A stretch of DNA of 64,000 bases from Clostridia bacterium (GCA_017461475.1 JAFTXX010000001.1:16555-80554), one strand, 5' to 3'; shown: positions 37,107 to 46,754, counted from the first letter of the stretch. Numbers and translations are program-made. Notes: generated by a model from the sequence alone, not told the origin.

Positions 37107-37475
37107 ATGGCTCGTATAGCTGGTGTTGATATTCCAAATCAGAAGCGTGTTGAGATAGCGCTTACCTATATCTACGGCATCGGACAGACCAGTGCTAAGG
37201 CAATCCTTGAGAAGACAGGTATCAATCCTGACACTCGTGCAAAGGACCTTACCGAGGCAGAGGTTGCAAAGCTCCGTGATGAGATTGAAGCAAACTACAC
37301 TGTAGAGGGTGACCTCCGCCGTGAAGTAGCACTCAACATCAAGAATATGGTAGAAATCAACTGCTACCGCGGCATTCGTCACAGAAAGGGTCTCCCCGTA
37401 AGAGGTCAGAGAACCAAGACCAATGCCAGAACTCGCAAGGGTCCCGCAAAGACCATCGCGAATAAGAAGAAGTAA
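37107..37475 (+). CDS. rpsM: 30S ribosomal protein S13
   Basis: A 122-residue 30S head protein that contacts the P-site tRNA and the 50S bridge. Seen: [21 protein letters not shown] and a basic tail [22 protein letters not shown]. It lies 64 bases after rpmJ. Confidence 0.98.
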   Translation: MARIAGVDIPNQKRVEIALTYIYGIGQTSAKAILEKTGINPDTRAKDLTEAEVAKLRDEIEANYTVEGDLRREVALNIKNMVEINCYRGIRHRKGLPVRGQRTKTNARTRKGPAKTIANKKK

Positions 37476-37490
37476 AGGAGTGACCAAAGA

Positions 37491-37886
37491 ATGGCTAAAG
37501 CTGTTAAGAAGGTTATCAAGAAGCGCCGCGAGCGCAAGAACGTTGAGAAGGGCGCAGCACATATCCAGGCTACCTTTAACAACACGATAATCACTATCAC
37601 CGATACAGAGGGCAACGCAGTATCCTGGGCATCTGCCGGCGAAATGGGCTTCAAGGGCTCCAGAAAGTCTACTCCTTTTGCAGCACAGACCGCAGCAGAA
37701 GCAGCAGGCAAGATCGCAGTTGACCACGGCATGAAGACCGTTGAAGTTTACGTTAAGGGCCCCGGCTCGGGACGTGAATCCGCAATTCGTGCACTTCAGA
37801 CTGTAGGCCTTGACATCACTATGATTAAGGATGTCACCCCTATCCCTCACAACGGTTGCCGTCCGCCTAAGCGCAGACGCGTATAA
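37491..37886 (+). CDS. rpsK: 30S ribosomal protein S11
   Basis: A 131-residue platform protein: [36 protein letters not shown] and the C-terminal [25 protein letters not shown] lies 12 bases upstream of the start. Confidence 0.98.
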   Translation: MAKAVKKVIKKRRERKNVEKGAAHIQATFNNTIITITDTEGNAVSWASAGEMGFKGSRKSTPFAAQTAAEAAGKIAVDHGMKTVEVYVKGPGSGRESAIRALQTVGLDITMIKDVTPIPHNGCRPPKRRRV

Positions 37887-37907
37887 TTCTAGAAGGAGGA
37901 TACAGAA

Positions 37908-38504
37908 ATGGCAGTAAATCGCGAACCGATTTTGAAGACTTGCAGAACACTCGGCATCAGCCCCGCTGTTCTCGGATATAACAAGCAGTCTAACAGAAAC
38001 CCCGGTGCTGACAAGCACAAGAAGGTTTCCAAGTACGGCTCTCAGCTCAAGGAAAAGCAGAAGCTCAAGTTCATCTACGGCGTTCTTGAGAAGCAGTTCC
38101 GTCACTACTATGACCTCGCTGAAAAGATGGAGGGCAAAGCAGGTGAGAACATGATTACTCTTCTTGAGTGCCGTCTCGACAATGTAGCATGGAGAATGGG
38201 TATCGCTCCCACTCGCCGTGAAGCAAGACAGATCGTTACTCATGAGCATCTCGACCTCAACGGCAAGAAGGCAAACATTCCTTCCATCCGTATCAAGGTA
38301 GGCGACGTTATCTCTGTAAGAGAGAACTTCCGCGGTACCGACAGATGCAAGGCTCTTCTCGAAGACATGAAGACCAAGACCGCTCCCAAGTGGCTTGAAG
38401 TTGACGCTGAGAACGGCACTGCAAAGGTCGTTGCACTTCCCACTAAGGAAGATATCGACTACGAAGTCAACGAGCAGGCAATCGTTGAGTTCTATTCCAA
38501 GTAA
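37908..38504 (+). CDS. rpsD: 30S ribosomal protein S4
   Basis: A 198-residue 16S assembly initiator. The S4 RNA-binding domain is present (LECRLDNVAWRMGIAPTRREARQ, then HLDLNGKKANIPS). The N-terminal zinc cysteines of some S4 proteins are absent; only one early Cys is left. In many bacteria S4 represses the alpha segment, and a 125-base gap with a hairpin follows. Confidence 0.97.
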   Translation: MAVNREPILKTCRTLGISPAVLGYNKQSNRNPGADKHKKVSKYGSQLKEKQKLKFIYGVLEKQFRHYYDLAEKMEGKAGENMITLLECRLDNVAWRMGIAPTRREARQIVTHEHLDLNGKKANIPSIRIKVGDVISVRENFRGTDRCKALLEDMKTKTAPKWLEVDAENGTAKVVALPTKEDIDYEVNEQAIVEFYSK

Positions 38505-38510
38505 TACCGC

Positions 38511-38600
38511 CTCCGATATGTATACATTATATCGGAGCGTGGTCTTTGGTATACTGTATGCAGGATAGTGCACCACTCCAATGGAGAGATTATCGGATTG
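38511..38600 (+). promoter_or_regulatory. Hairpin and intergenic segment before rpoA
   Basis: CTCCGATAT pairs with ATATCGGAG (38514-38537) in the 125-base rpsD-rpoA gap; there is no T-run. TATACTGTATG nearby (about 38550) looks like a weak -10 box. It may be an attenuator, an RNase site or an internal promoter of rpoA-rplQ. Confidence 0.4.
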
Positions 38601-38629
38601 CATGAACAGTTTTAATAGGAGGGTACGAA

Positions 38630-39598
38630 ATGATTGAAATAGAAAAGCCTAATATTAACATGGTCGACGTTAGTGAAGACGGCAGCGAAGGAACCTTTGT
38701 TGTTGAGCCTCTTGAGCGCGGCTACGGCACAACGCTCGGCAACTCGCTTCGCAGAGTGCTTCTCAGCTCGCTTCCCGGTGTTGCAGTAAACAGCATCAAG
38801 ATTGACGGCGTGCTTCACGAAATTTCTACCGTGTCCGGTGTAAAAGAAGATGTCACCGAAATCGTTCTTAACGTAAAGGGTATCGTTGCAAAGCTTTACT
38901 CTCAGGGCCCCAAGACCGTTGTTATCGACGTAACAGGCGGTTGCGAGGTTACCGCAGGCGACATCGCTACCGATGCTGACATCGAAATTCTCAATCCCGA
39001 GCACCACATCGCTACCGTTGTTGAAAATGCACGCTTCTACATGGAGCTTACATTTGACCGCGGACGCGGATATGTTTCTTCGGATAAGAATAAGCAGGCA
39101 TACAATGCAACTGCACAGGTCAGCGCACCTATCGGTCTTATCTTCACCGATTCTATTTATACCCCTGTGTACAAGGTACAGTACACTGTGGAAAACACCC
39201 GTGTAGGAAACATCACCGACTACGATAAGCTCACGCTTAACGTTAAGACAAACGGCACTGTTTCCGCTAAGGAAGCGATTTCGCTCGGCGCCAAGATACT
39301 CAACGAGCATCTCAACCTCTTCGTAAATATGTCGGATGAGGCTAAGAAGGCGGAAATCATGGTTGAACGTAAGGAAACCATCAGGGACAGAGTCCTTGAG
39401 ATGACCATTGAAGATCTTGACTTGTCAGTCCGCAGCTTCAACTGCTTGAAGCGCGCAGGTATCAACACTGTTGAAGACTTGACAAATCGTACCGAGAGCG
39501 AAATGATCAAGGTCAAGAACCTCGGTAAGAAGTCGCTTGAAGAAGTTATCCACAAACTTCAGGGACTCGGCCTCGAACTTAAGCGCGAGGACGACTAA
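38630..39598 (+). CDS. rpoA: RNA polymerase alpha subunit
   Basis: A 322-residue subunit that nucleates RNA polymerase assembly. The N-terminal dimerisation domain ([25 protein letters not shown]) spans about residues 1-230. The C-terminal domain contacts promoter DNA and regulators ([23 protein letters not shown], then [11 protein letters not shown]). AGGAGGG lies upstream. Confidence 0.98.
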   Translation: MIEIEKPNINMVDVSEDGSEGTFVVEPLERGYGTTLGNSLRRVLLSSLPGVAVNSIKIDGVLHEISTVSGVKEDVTEIVLNVKGIVAKLYSQGPKTVVIDVTGGCEVTAGDIATDADIEILNPEHHIATVVENARFYMELTFDRGRGYVSSDKNKQAYNATAQVSAPIGLIFTDSIYTPVYKVQYTVENTRVGNITDYDKLTLNVKTNGTVSAKEAISLGAKILNEHLNLFVNMSDEAKKAEIMVERKETIRDRVLEMTIEDLDLSVRSFNCLKRAGINTVEDLTNRTESEMIKVKNLGKKSLEEVIHKLQGLGLELKREDD

Positions 39599-39637
39599 TA
39601 ACCATAGCAGGTTAAATACTACAAGGAGGGAATTACA

Positions 39638-40003
39638 ATGCCCGGAACAAGAAAACTTGGCAGAACCACTGACCATAGAAAAGCTATGCTCAGAGGTATG
39701 GTAACATATTTGCTTGAGAACGGTTCTGTTGAGACTACTCTCACCAGAGCAAAGGAAGTACAGCCTCTTGCAGAGAAGATGATTACTCTCGGTAAGAAGA
39801 ACACTCTTGCTTCCCGCCGTCAGGCACTTGCTTTCATCACTAAGGAGAGCGTTGTTAAGAAACTTTTCGACACTATCGCTCCCGAGTATGCTAACCGCAA
39901 CGGCGGCTACACCCAGATTTACAAAATCGGTCCCCGCCGCGGAGACGCAGCAGAAATGGCAATCATCCGTCTGGTTGCTAACGAAAAGAAGGACGAACAG
40001 TAA
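39638..40003 (+). CDS. rplQ: 50S ribosomal protein L17
   Basis: Last gene of the operon; 121 residues. Seen: [22 protein letters not shown], then [16 protein letters not shown] strong terminator follows 14 bases after the stop. Confidence 0.98.
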   Translation: MPGTRKLGRTTDHRKAMLRGMVTYLLENGSVETTLTRAKEVQPLAEKMITLGKKNTLASRRQALAFITKESVVKKLFDTIAPEYANRNGGYTQIYKIGPRRGDAAEMAIIRLVANEKKDEQ

Positions 40004-40016
40004 TCTTTCTGAAATA

Positions 40017-40044
40017 AAAACCGCCCCGAGGGGCGGTTTTTTGT
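40017..40044 (+). terminator. Terminator of the S10-spc-alpha operon
   Basis: AAAACCGCCCC pairs with GGGGCGGTTTT around GA, ending in a T-run. Confidence 0.92.
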
Positions 40045-40059
40045 TTTGCATTGAATGGA

Positions 40060-40387
40060 TAAATTAGTGTTTAGTGTTCAAGCAAACATCTCCCCGCGAG
40101 ATCCTTCACTCCGCCCATACTCGCTTTGCGAGTATGGCAGGAACCTTCGGTTCCTTGTGCTCCGTTTGAGGATGACAAGCGGGGGGTGCAATGCTATAAA
40201 ATAAGCCTTTTTTAGCACTTTGCTAAATCCCGCCATTGTCATCCTAGAGCAATGCGGCTCTGACTACCTGCGTAAGAAAACTTTAGTTCCGCCGAATCAT
40301 CCGCCGCGTTTTGCGGCGGTTAAATCAGTGCGAGCCGCAGCGCGAAGGATCTCGGGCGGAGATGTCAGTTTAATAAACATTAATTTA
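40060..40387. repeat. MITE-like element, copy B (longest)
   Basis: 328 bp with ends TAAATTAGTGTTTA and TAAACATTAATTTA (one mismatch). It is in the opposite orientation to copy A. Internal hairpins CCATACTCGC/GCGAGTATGG and GGAACCTTCGGTTCC are present. An extra module of about 100 bp (40246-40346), with hairpin CCGCCGC/GCGGCGG, is missing from the other copies. It occupies most of the gap 40045-40479. Confidence 0.88.
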
Positions 40388-40479
40388 TCTTTCTTTATAA
40401 AATTTTTATCATATTATGTGGAAATAATAAAAAAAGTGTGTTACAATATATAGGTTAGTGAAATAAAAAGGACGGTGGC

Positions 40480-41973
40480 ATGGCAATGAGTAAAATCGGA
40501 TTTGACAATGATAAATATTTGGAGATGCAGTCTAAGCATATCCGAGAGCGAATTGCCAAGTTCGGCGGCAAACTCTACCTTGAGTTCGGCGGCAAACTTT
40601 TTGACGACTTCCACGCGTCGCGTGTACTGCCGGGATTTAAACCCGACAGTAAACTGCAGATGCTTCTTCAACTCAAGGATGACGCGGAAATAGTTATCGC
40701 TATCAACGCGGCTGACATTGAGAAAAACAAGGTTCGCGGCGACCTCGGTATCACATATGACCTCGACGTAATGCGCCTTATCGACGCTTTCCGCAGTGTC
40801 GGACTTTACGTGGGCAGCGTTGTTCTTACAAGATTTGCGTCACAAAGTGCCGCTGTTCAGTTTGAACGCAAACTCCAGAGCCTCGGTATCAAGGTTTACC
40901 ACCATTATTCTATCGAAGGCTACCCCTATAATGTTGAAAAAATCGTGAGCGACGATGGTTACGGTATAAACGATTATATCGAGACCGAGCGTCGACTTGT
41001 AATTGTCACCGCTCCGGGGCCCGGCAGCGGCAAAATGGCAACTTGCCTTTCTCAGCTTTACCACGAGAACAAGCGCGGCGTAAAGGCGGGATATGCAAAA
41101 TTTGAAACTTTCCCGATATGGAACATCCCGCTCAAGCACCCCGTAAACATGGCGTACGAAGCGGCAACAGCCGACCTCAACGACATCAACATGATTGACC
41201 CGTTCCACCTCGAAGCTTACGGCGAAACCGCGGTAAACTATAACCGCGACGTTGAAATTTTCCCCGTAGTCGATGCGATGTTCAAGAAGATTTTCGGCGC
41301 CTCGCCGTATAAATCGCCCACGGATATGGGCGTAAATATGGCGGGTAACTGCATTATCGACGACGACGCAGTTTGTGAAGCTTCAAATCAGGAAATTATC
41401 CGCCGTTACTATACCGCTCTCTGCGACGAAAGAGAGAATATGACCACTTCGGACACCGTTCATAAGCTCGACCTTTTGATGAAGCAGGCAAACCTCACTG
41501 CCCAGCAGCGTCCCGTTATCGCGGCGGCACTTGCCAAGGCAGAGGCAACCGACGCTCCCGCGGCGGCAATGGAACTTCCCGACGGACGTATTCTCACCGG
41601 CAAAACCTCATCCTTGCTCGGCGCGTCCGCTGCACTCCTGCTTAACGCTCTCAAAGCGCTCGCAGGCATTGACGACGAAGTGGAACTTATTTCTCCCACC
41701 GTAATCGAACCCGTGCAGAGACTCAAAACAAGCTACCTCGGAAATCACAATCCGCGCCTTCATACCGATGAAGTGCTTATCGCGCTTTCCATCAGTGCGG
41801 TAACTTCAAAAACCGCGGCGCAGGCGCTTGACCAGCTCGGTAAACTTGCAGGTTGCGAAGCACATTCCACCGTTATCCTCTCGCAGGTCGACAGCAAAAC
41901 CTTCAAAAAACTCGGCGTAAACCTCACCTGCGAACCAAGATACCAGGCAAAGAAACTCTACCACGCAAAATAA
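40480..41973 (+). CDS. DUF1846 family protein
   Basis: A 497-residue cytoplasmic protein of the DUF1846 family, widespread in Firmicutes. Family blocks seen: MSKIGFDNDKYLEMQSKHI, YLEFGGKLFDDFHASRVLPGF, VTAPGPGSGKMATCLSQLYH (a P-loop-like stretch near residue 188) and MGVNMAGNCIIDDD. The biochemical role is not established; nucleotide binding is inferred from the glycine-rich loop. The start after AAGGACGG could be the first or third codon (MAMSKIG). Single gene with its own terminator. Confidence 0.9.
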   Translation: MAMSKIGFDNDKYLEMQSKHIRERIAKFGGKLYLEFGGKLFDDFHASRVLPGFKPDSKLQMLLQLKDDAEIVIAINAADIEKNKVRGDLGITYDLDVMRLIDAFRSVGLYVGSVVLTRFASQSAAVQFERKLQSLGIKVYHHYSIEGYPYNVEKIVSDDGYGINDYIETERRLVIVTAPGPGSGKMATCLSQLYHENKRGVKAGYAKFETFPIWNIPLKHPVNMAYEAATADLNDINMIDPFHLEAYGETAVNYNRDVEIFPVVDAMFKKIFGASPYKSPTDMGVNMAGNCIIDDDAVCEASNQEIIRRYYTALCDERENMTTSDTVHKLDLLMKQANLTAQQRPVIAAALAKAEATDAPAAAMELPDGRILTGKTSSLLGASAALLLNALKALAGIDDEVELISPTVIEPVQRLKTSYLGNHNPRLHTDEVLIALSISAVTSKTAAQALDQLGKLAGCEAHSTVILSQVDSKTFKKLGVNLTCEPRYQAKKLYHAK

Positions 41974-41978
41974 AATAC

Positions 41979-42013
41979 AAAATCCTTGCAAAATGTTTGC
42001 AAGGATTTTTTAT
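41979..42013 (+). terminator. Terminator of the DUF1846 gene
   Basis: AAAATCCTTGCAAA pairs with TTTGCAAGGATTTT around ATG, followed by T residues. Confidence 0.9.
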
Positions 42014-42024
42014 GTCTGCTGATA

Positions 42025-42229
42025 GAAATTAATGTTTATGTTGCTGCGATCTCCGCCCGAGATCCTTCGCTGACGCTCAAGGATGACAAGGGCGGGATTT
42101 AGCATAGTGCTAAAAAGCTTTTGTTTACGCATTGTAACAACCCCCCGCTTGTCATCCTCGAACGGAGCCGCAGGCGCAGTGAAGGATCTCGCGGGGAGAT
42201 GTTTGTTTACTTCGCTAAACATTTATTTA
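42025..42229. repeat. MITE-like element, copy C
   Basis: About 205 bp with slightly decayed ends (GAAATTAATGTTTA and TAAACATTTATTTA). Same orientation as copy A, starting with CTCCGCCCGAGATCC and ending GGATCTCGCGGGGAGATG. It lacks the CCATACTCGC hairpin module. Confidence 0.87.
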
Positions 42230-42248
42230 CATTTTTGTGTAGCTACTG

Positions 42249-42578
42249 TTATTTTTCAATCAAGGATTCTGCGAGCAACTGCACAGAATTTTTTTCTTTT
42301 TTCGACAACGCGCGATAGTTTGTTATTAGCTTTGCTTCTTCTGCGTTCAGATCAAGCTCGTGTACTTCCTCAATTTTGCTTTCAAGCTCGGTTCTGCCCA
42401 CAAGGAAGTCAATAGAGGTATCAAAATAGTCGGCGATAACGCCGAGCGTTTCAAGGGTAGGTTCTACCTCGTGGTTTTCATATTTGTTTATTGATTGCTG
42501 ACTTACATTGATTATTTCCGCAAGTTGTTTTTGACTTAGGCCTGCACGAACGCGGAGCAATCGCAAGTTTTTTAACAT
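42249..42578 (-). CDS. XRE-family transcriptional regulator
   Basis: A 109-residue DNA-binding protein. The HTH_3 domain covers residues 1-60 (LRLLRVRAGLSQKQLAEIINVSQQSINKYENHEVEP, then TLGVIADYFDTSIDFLVGRT); a short helical tail follows. The start has AAGGGGTG upstream. It is divergent from the polysaccharide deacetylase gene, and the shared region of 130 bases carries several copies of a TTAGTTGT-type half-site, so it probably represses itself and its neighbour. Confidence 0.9.
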   Translation of the reverse strand: MLKNLRLLRVRAGLSQKQLAEIINVSQQSINKYENHEVEPTLETLGVIADYFDTSIDFLVGRTELESKIEEVHELDLNAEEAKLITNYRALSKKEKNSVQLLAESLIEK

Positions 42579-42606
42579 CGTATCACACCCCTTTTATTAT
42601 AGAATA

Positions 42607-42675
42607 GCAACTAATCACGGTTGTGTAAAAATCTTATTAGTTGTTATTGACAACTAATTTTAGTTGTGGTATACT
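42607..42675. promoter_or_regulatory. Promoter with operator half-sites, XRE/deacetylase intergenic region
   Basis: A plus-strand promoter has TTGACA at 42647-42652, a 17-base spacer and TATACT at 42670-42675. ATTAGTTGT (42636-42644) and ACAACTAAT (42650-42658) form a palindrome over the -35 box, and ACAACTA/TAGTTGT (42650-42667) another over the spacer. A further CAACTAAT lies at 42609. Confidence 0.75.
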
Positions 42676-42708
42676 TTCATTATTAACGATTAAAATAAGA
42701 ATAATATA

Positions 42709-43602
42709 ATGAAAGCGAGTATTGATACAAACATGTTCAAGTTAATATTGGTAAGTCTTTTGTGCCTACTTACATCATGCGGTGTAAATAATACCGCCGC
42801 GTCCGAAAGTGATAGTGTGTCTGATATCCAAAAGGAAGCAGACATTGCTATACTGATGTATCATCACTTTGACAGCAATGTTACAAGTGATATGATAGTG
42901 TCTGCCGAAACTTTTGATATGCACATGCGCACATTGAAAGAGGCGGGGTATACAGCAGTGACTTTTGATGAACTTGTCGACTATGTAGAAAACGGTACTC
43001 CGCTGCCAGATAACCCCGTATGTATTACAATGGATGACGGATATCTCAGTAATTATACAATTGCGTGGCCGATTTTGCAGAAATATGGCATGAAAGCAAC
43101 AATTTTTGTAGTTGGAGCGGCGGCAGGCTGGACACATTACAGGGATACCGATTACTCATATATTCCTAAATTTACGTGGGAGCAGGCGCGCGAAATGGAA
43201 AACTCGGGGTATGTTGATATACAAAGCCACACATACGACTTGCATCACTGGCCACCCTATGAGGTTGGCGACAGAGTTATCCGTCCCAACGCATTGCCGC
43301 TTGAGGGAGAAACGGATGCGGAATATACAAATGTGCTGATAGATGACATAGAAAAATATACCGCTGTTTTTCAAAAAGAACTTGGCAAAACTCCCTTTGT
43401 TTTGGCATACCCCAACGGAAAGTATAATGACCTTTGCGAAGAGATAATGCACGAACACGGTTTCAAGGTAACTTTGACGGTGAACAGTCATCCAAACAGG
43501 TTGGTTTACGGTGATGAAAGTTCATTGTATCTTCTCGGACGTTATACGGTAAATAACAGTGTTACGGCTGAAAAGCTTCTTTCAACTGTCAGCGGAGAGT
43601 AG
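42709..43602 (+). CDS. Polysaccharide deacetylase lipoprotein
   Basis: A carbohydrate esterase family 4 type protein of 297 residues. The N-terminal signal has a lipobox LLTSC, so it is likely anchored outside the cell. The NodB domain shows MYHHFD, CITMDDGYLSNY (catalytic and metal aspartates), DIQSHTYDLHH (metal histidines) and LAYPNGKYND. The likely substrate is peptidoglycan or another N-acetylated glycan, not determined. The ATG at 42709 has only a weak ribosome binding site; the ATG at 42733 is an alternative start just before the hydrophobic segment. Probably regulated by the divergent XRE protein. Confidence 0.88.
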   Translation: MKASIDTNMFKLILVSLLCLLTSCGVNNTAASESDSVSDIQKEADIAILMYHHFDSNVTSDMIVSAETFDMHMRTLKEAGYTAVTFDELVDYVENGTPLPDNPVCITMDDGYLSNYTIAWPILQKYGMKATIFVVGAAAGWTHYRDTDYSYIPKFTWEQAREMENSGYVDIQSHTYDLHHWPPYEVGDRVIRPNALPLEGETDAEYTNVLIDDIEKYTAVFQKELGKTPFVLAYPNGKYNDLCEEIMHEHGFKVTLTVNSHPNRLVYGDESSLYLLGRYTVNNSVTAEKLLSTVSGE

Positions 43603-43632
43603 AAAATCGACGGGCAACCGCCGATTTTTTTA
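43603..43632 (+). terminator. Terminator of the deacetylase gene
   Basis: AAATCG and CGG pair with CCG and CGATTT (one mismatch) around GCAA, followed by a T-run. Confidence 0.75.
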
Positions 43633-43646
43633 TTTACGCATAAACA

Positions 43647-43675
43647 TTGACTTTATTGCCATTTTCCAGTATAAT
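43647..43675 (+). promoter_or_regulatory. Promoter of the ABC exporter gene
   Basis: TTGACT at 43647-43652, 17-base spacer, TATAAT at 43670-43675. Confidence 0.8.
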
Positions 43676-43705
43676 AAAATGATGTAATAACGGAGGTGAG
43701 CGACG

Positions 43706-45424
43706 ATGAAAACGGTAAAACGATTTTGTGCTTATTACCGACCGTATATCAAGACTTTTGTATTTGATATGCTTTGCGCACTCGGCGTTGCGCTGTGCAG
43801 TTTGATTTATCCCAAGCTCACGGGCGAAATTATCGACGAGTTTATACCAAATAAAAATGTAAAACTGATACTGATTTTTGCGGCTGTCCTTGTGGTGCTT
43901 TACTTTGTAAAAAAGTTGATGAACCTTTTTATACAGGACTACGGACACCGAATGGCGGCAATGATGCAGGCGGATATGCGCCGCGATTTGTTTGACCATA
44001 TGCAAAAACTTCCGTTTTCTTTTTACGACAATAACAAGACGGGCGCGCTGCTTTCACGCATTGTAAGCGACTTGCTCGACGTTTCCGAACTTGCGCACCA
44101 CGGCCCCGAGGACCTCTTTCTCGCAATTGTGTTGCTCATAGGCTCGTTTATCCTCATGGCGCAGGTCAACGTCTGGCTTACGCTTATCATCTTTGCGTTC
44201 ATTCCGATAATGATCTTCTTCGCAATGAAAATGCGCGGCAAAATGAGCGTTGAATTTAAGGCGATGCGCGCCGAGAACGCTAAGATAAACGCGTCAATTG
44301 AAAACAGCCTTACGGGAGTGCGCGTCACCAAGGCGTACGTTGCGCACGGCTATGAAAATGAGAAGTTCGGCGAGGCAACCGACAGTTATGTCAAAACCCG
44401 TTTCCGCGCACTGAACGCGATGGCGCAGTTCCACAGCACGTCCACGTTTATGTTTGACTTACTCAAACTTATCGTGCTTGTCAGCGGCGGACTTTTCTCG
44501 ATTTACGGCTACATTACCCCAGGCGATTTCGCGGCGTTTCTTATCTATGTCAACGTCTTTGTTGACCCTATCAACCGCATCGTAAACTTTGTCGAGCAGT
44601 TCCAGAACGGCATGAGCGGATTTGAGCGCTTCTGCGCTATTATGGACACTCCCACAGAGAGCGACGAACCCGACGCAAAGCCGATTGACAAAGTCAACGG
44701 CGAGATAGTGTTTGACGATGTTTCGTTTAAGTACAACGACTCAAAGGAAATACTTAACCACCTTTCGTTTAAAGTTGCACCCGGCAAAACTCTTGCTCTT
44801 GTAGGTCCGTCGGGCGGCGGCAAAACCACAATTTGCAATATTATCCCGCGTTTTTACGATATCGAGGGTGGTGCGGTTAAACTTGACGGTACCGACATCC
44901 GCAAGATTACTCTTGAGTCGCTCCGCAAAAATGTCGGCATAGTCTCGCAGGATGTGTTCCTCTTTGACTCTACTATCCGCGACAACATCTGTTACGGCTC
45001 AAAAGATGTCAGCGATGAGGAAATGATAGTGGCGGCAAAACGCGCAAACATACATGAGTACATTATGAGCCTGCCCGACGGTTATGACACTGAGGTAGGT
45101 GAGCGCGGAGTCAAGCTCTCGGGCGGTCAGAAACAGCGCGTTGCAATTGCCCGTGTGTTCCTCAAAAATCCGCCTATACTTATCCTCGACGAAGCGACGA
45201 GCGCTCTTGACAACGCCACCGAAAAGCTGATTTCGGAAAGCCTGGACGAGCTCTCCGTGGGACGTACCACGATAGTTGTCGCGCACCGACTTTCCACCGT
45301 TAAAAAAGCCGACGAGATAATCGTTATGACCGACGACGGCATAAAAGAGCGCGGCAGCCATGACGAGCTTATGCAGATCGGCGGCATATACAAAGAACTT
45401 TACGAATATCAATTCCGTGTTTAA
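43706..45424 (+). CDS. ABC exporter, fused permease and ATPase
   Basis: Half-transporter of 572 residues. Six membrane segments (about 15-310, ABC type-1 exporter domain) precede the nucleotide-binding domain. Walker A is GPSGGGKTT (K373), the signature is LSGGQKQRVAIAR, Walker B is ILILDEATSALD, and the H-loop is VVAHRLS. It should work as a homodimer in the cytoplasmic membrane, exporting lipids, drugs or peptides; the substrate cannot be told. GGAGGTGAG lies upstream of the start. hisS follows after 10 bases. Confidence 0.93.
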   Translation: MKTVKRFCAYYRPYIKTFVFDMLCALGVALCSLIYPKLTGEIIDEFIPNKNVKLILIFAAVLVVLYFVKKLMNLFIQDYGHRMAAMMQADMRRDLFDHMQKLPFSFYDNNKTGALLSRIVSDLLDVSELAHHGPEDLFLAIVLLIGSFILMAQVNVWLTLIIFAFIPIMIFFAMKMRGKMSVEFKAMRAENAKINASIENSLTGVRVTKAYVAHGYENEKFGEATDSYVKTRFRALNAMAQFHSTSTFMFDLLKLIVLVSGGLFSIYGYITPGDFAAFLIYVNVFVDPINRIVNFVEQFQNGMSGFERFCAIMDTPTESDEPDAKPIDKVNGEIVFDDVSFKYNDSKEILNHLSFKVAPGKTLALVGPSGGGKTTICNIIPRFYDIEGGAVKLDGTDIRKITLESLRKNVGIVSQDVFLFDSTIRDNICYGSKDVSDEEMIVAAKRANIHEYIMSLPDGYDTEVGERGVKLSGGQKQRVAIARVFLKNPPILILDEATSALDNATEKLISESLDELSVGRTTIVVAHRLSTVKKADEIIVMTDDGIKERGSHDELMQIGGIYKELYEYQFRV

Positions 45425-45434
45425 GGAGAAAACC

Positions 45435-46754
45435 ATGTCTACTACAAAAACCGAGCCCCGCGTGCTTCAGGGCACGATGGAGCTTCTTCCCCCCGACCAG
45501 ATTCTTTTTAATAAAATGTACGACACTATCCGCGAGGTTTATGAAAGCTTCGGTTTCCTGCCTCTCGATACCCCCGTGCTCGAATATTCAAACGTGCTTC
45601 TCGCAAAGGCGGGCGGCGAAACCGAAAAGCAGATTTACCGCTTTACCAAGGGTGACACCGACCTTTCTATGCGCTTTGACCTCACCGTGCCGCTTGCACG
45701 CTATGTGTCCCTGCACAAAAACGACCTCGTTTTCCCGTTCAAGCGTTACCAAATGGGCAAGGTTTACCGCGGCGAGCGTCCGCAGAAGGGACGTTTCCGC
45801 GAGTTCTATCAGTGCGACATAGACATCATCGGCTCCGAGGCGCTCGACCTCATGTACGACGCAGAAATGCCCGCGGTTATCTACAATGTGTTCACCAAGC
45901 TGAACTTCGGCGATTTTGTTATCCGTATCAACAACCGCAAGGTTCTCAACGGCTTTTTCTCCTCGCTCGGTCTTGCCGACAAGATAGGCGACATTCTTCG
46001 CACCATTGATAAGCTCGAAAAAATCGGTGCAGAGAAGGTCATGGCGGAACTCAGCGAGTTCGGAGTTGACGGCGCGGCTGCTGATAAGATTCTCGCGTTT
46101 ATCAACATCAAGGGCACCAATGCGGAAGTCCTCGCGGCGCTCAAGGCTGTTGATTGCGCAGACGAGACCTTTAAGGAAGGCGTTGACGAACTTGAAAAGG
46201 TCGTTAACTACGCATATATGTACGGCATTCCCGAGAAGAATATCGCCATTGACCTCACCATAGCCCGCGGACTTGACTATTACACGGGTACAGTTTACGA
46301 GACCAAGATGGTCGATTATCCCGCGCTCGGAAGTGTTTGCTCGGGCGGTCGCTACGATAACCTCACCGGTTACTACACCGACGATTCTCTCCCCGGCATC
46401 GGCATTTCTATCGGCCTTACCCGCCTGTTCTCTCAGCTCAGAAGCGAGAATATCATCTCCGACGACCGCAAGAGCCTTGTTGACGTGCTGTTCATTCCTA
46501 TGGACAAGAACCACATCGACTTTGTTCTCGAAAGCGCGGCAGTAATTCGCAATGCAGGTTTTAAGGTTGATGTGTACTGCCTTGATAAGGGCATGAAACC
46601 AAAGATGAAGTTTGCCAACCGCAGCGGCATCCCGTATGTTGCACTCGTAGGCGACAGCGAAGCCGAGGCAGGCAAGATAATGCTTAAAAACATGGAAAGC
46701 GGCGAGCAGGAGCTCCTCACCCCCGCAGAAGCCGCAGAAAAATTGAAAAAGTAA
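45435..46754 (+). CDS. hisS: Histidine-tRNA ligase
   Basis: Class II aminoacyl-tRNA synthetase of 439 residues. The start MSTTKTEPRVLQGTMELLP at 45435 has AAGGAG upstream; a longer frame would overlap the ABC gene. Motif 2 region YRGERPQKGRFREFYQCDID, histidine-specific ARGLDYYTGTVYE, and a C-terminal anticodon-binding domain (VLFIPMDKNHIDFV on) are all present, so it is HisS rather than the regulatory HisZ. No T-box leader is seen. Confidence 0.95.
   Translation: MSTTKTEPRVLQGTMELLPPDQILFNKMYDTIREVYESFGFLPLDTPVLEYSNVLLAKAGGETEKQIYRFTKGDTDLSMRFDLTVPLARYVSLHKNDLVFPFKRYQMGKVYRGERPQKGRFREFYQCDIDIIGSEALDLMYDAEMPAVIYNVFTKLNFGDFVIRINNRKVLNGFFSSLGLADKIGDILRTIDKLEKIGAEKVMAELSEFGVDGAAADKILAFINIKGTNAEVLAALKAVDCADETFKEGVDELEKVVNYAYMYGIPEKNIAIDLTIARGLDYYTGTVYETKMVDYPALGSVCSGGRYDNLTGYYTDDSLPGIGISIGLTRLFSQLRSENIISDDRKSLVDVLFIPMDKNHIDFVLESAAVIRNAGFKVDVYCLDKGMKPKMKFANRSGIPYVALVGDSEAEAGKIMLKNMESGEQELLTPAEAAEKLKK

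Noticed and set aside
37053-38603. Long open frame on the minus strand opposite rpsM, rpsK and rpsD
   Set aside because: It lies wholly antisense to conserved ribosomal genes, has no ribosome binding site and no family likeness; it comes from codon bias.
45425-45434. T-box leader for hisS
   Set aside because: Only ten bases separate hisS from the ABC gene, and no T-box sequence is visible further upstream.
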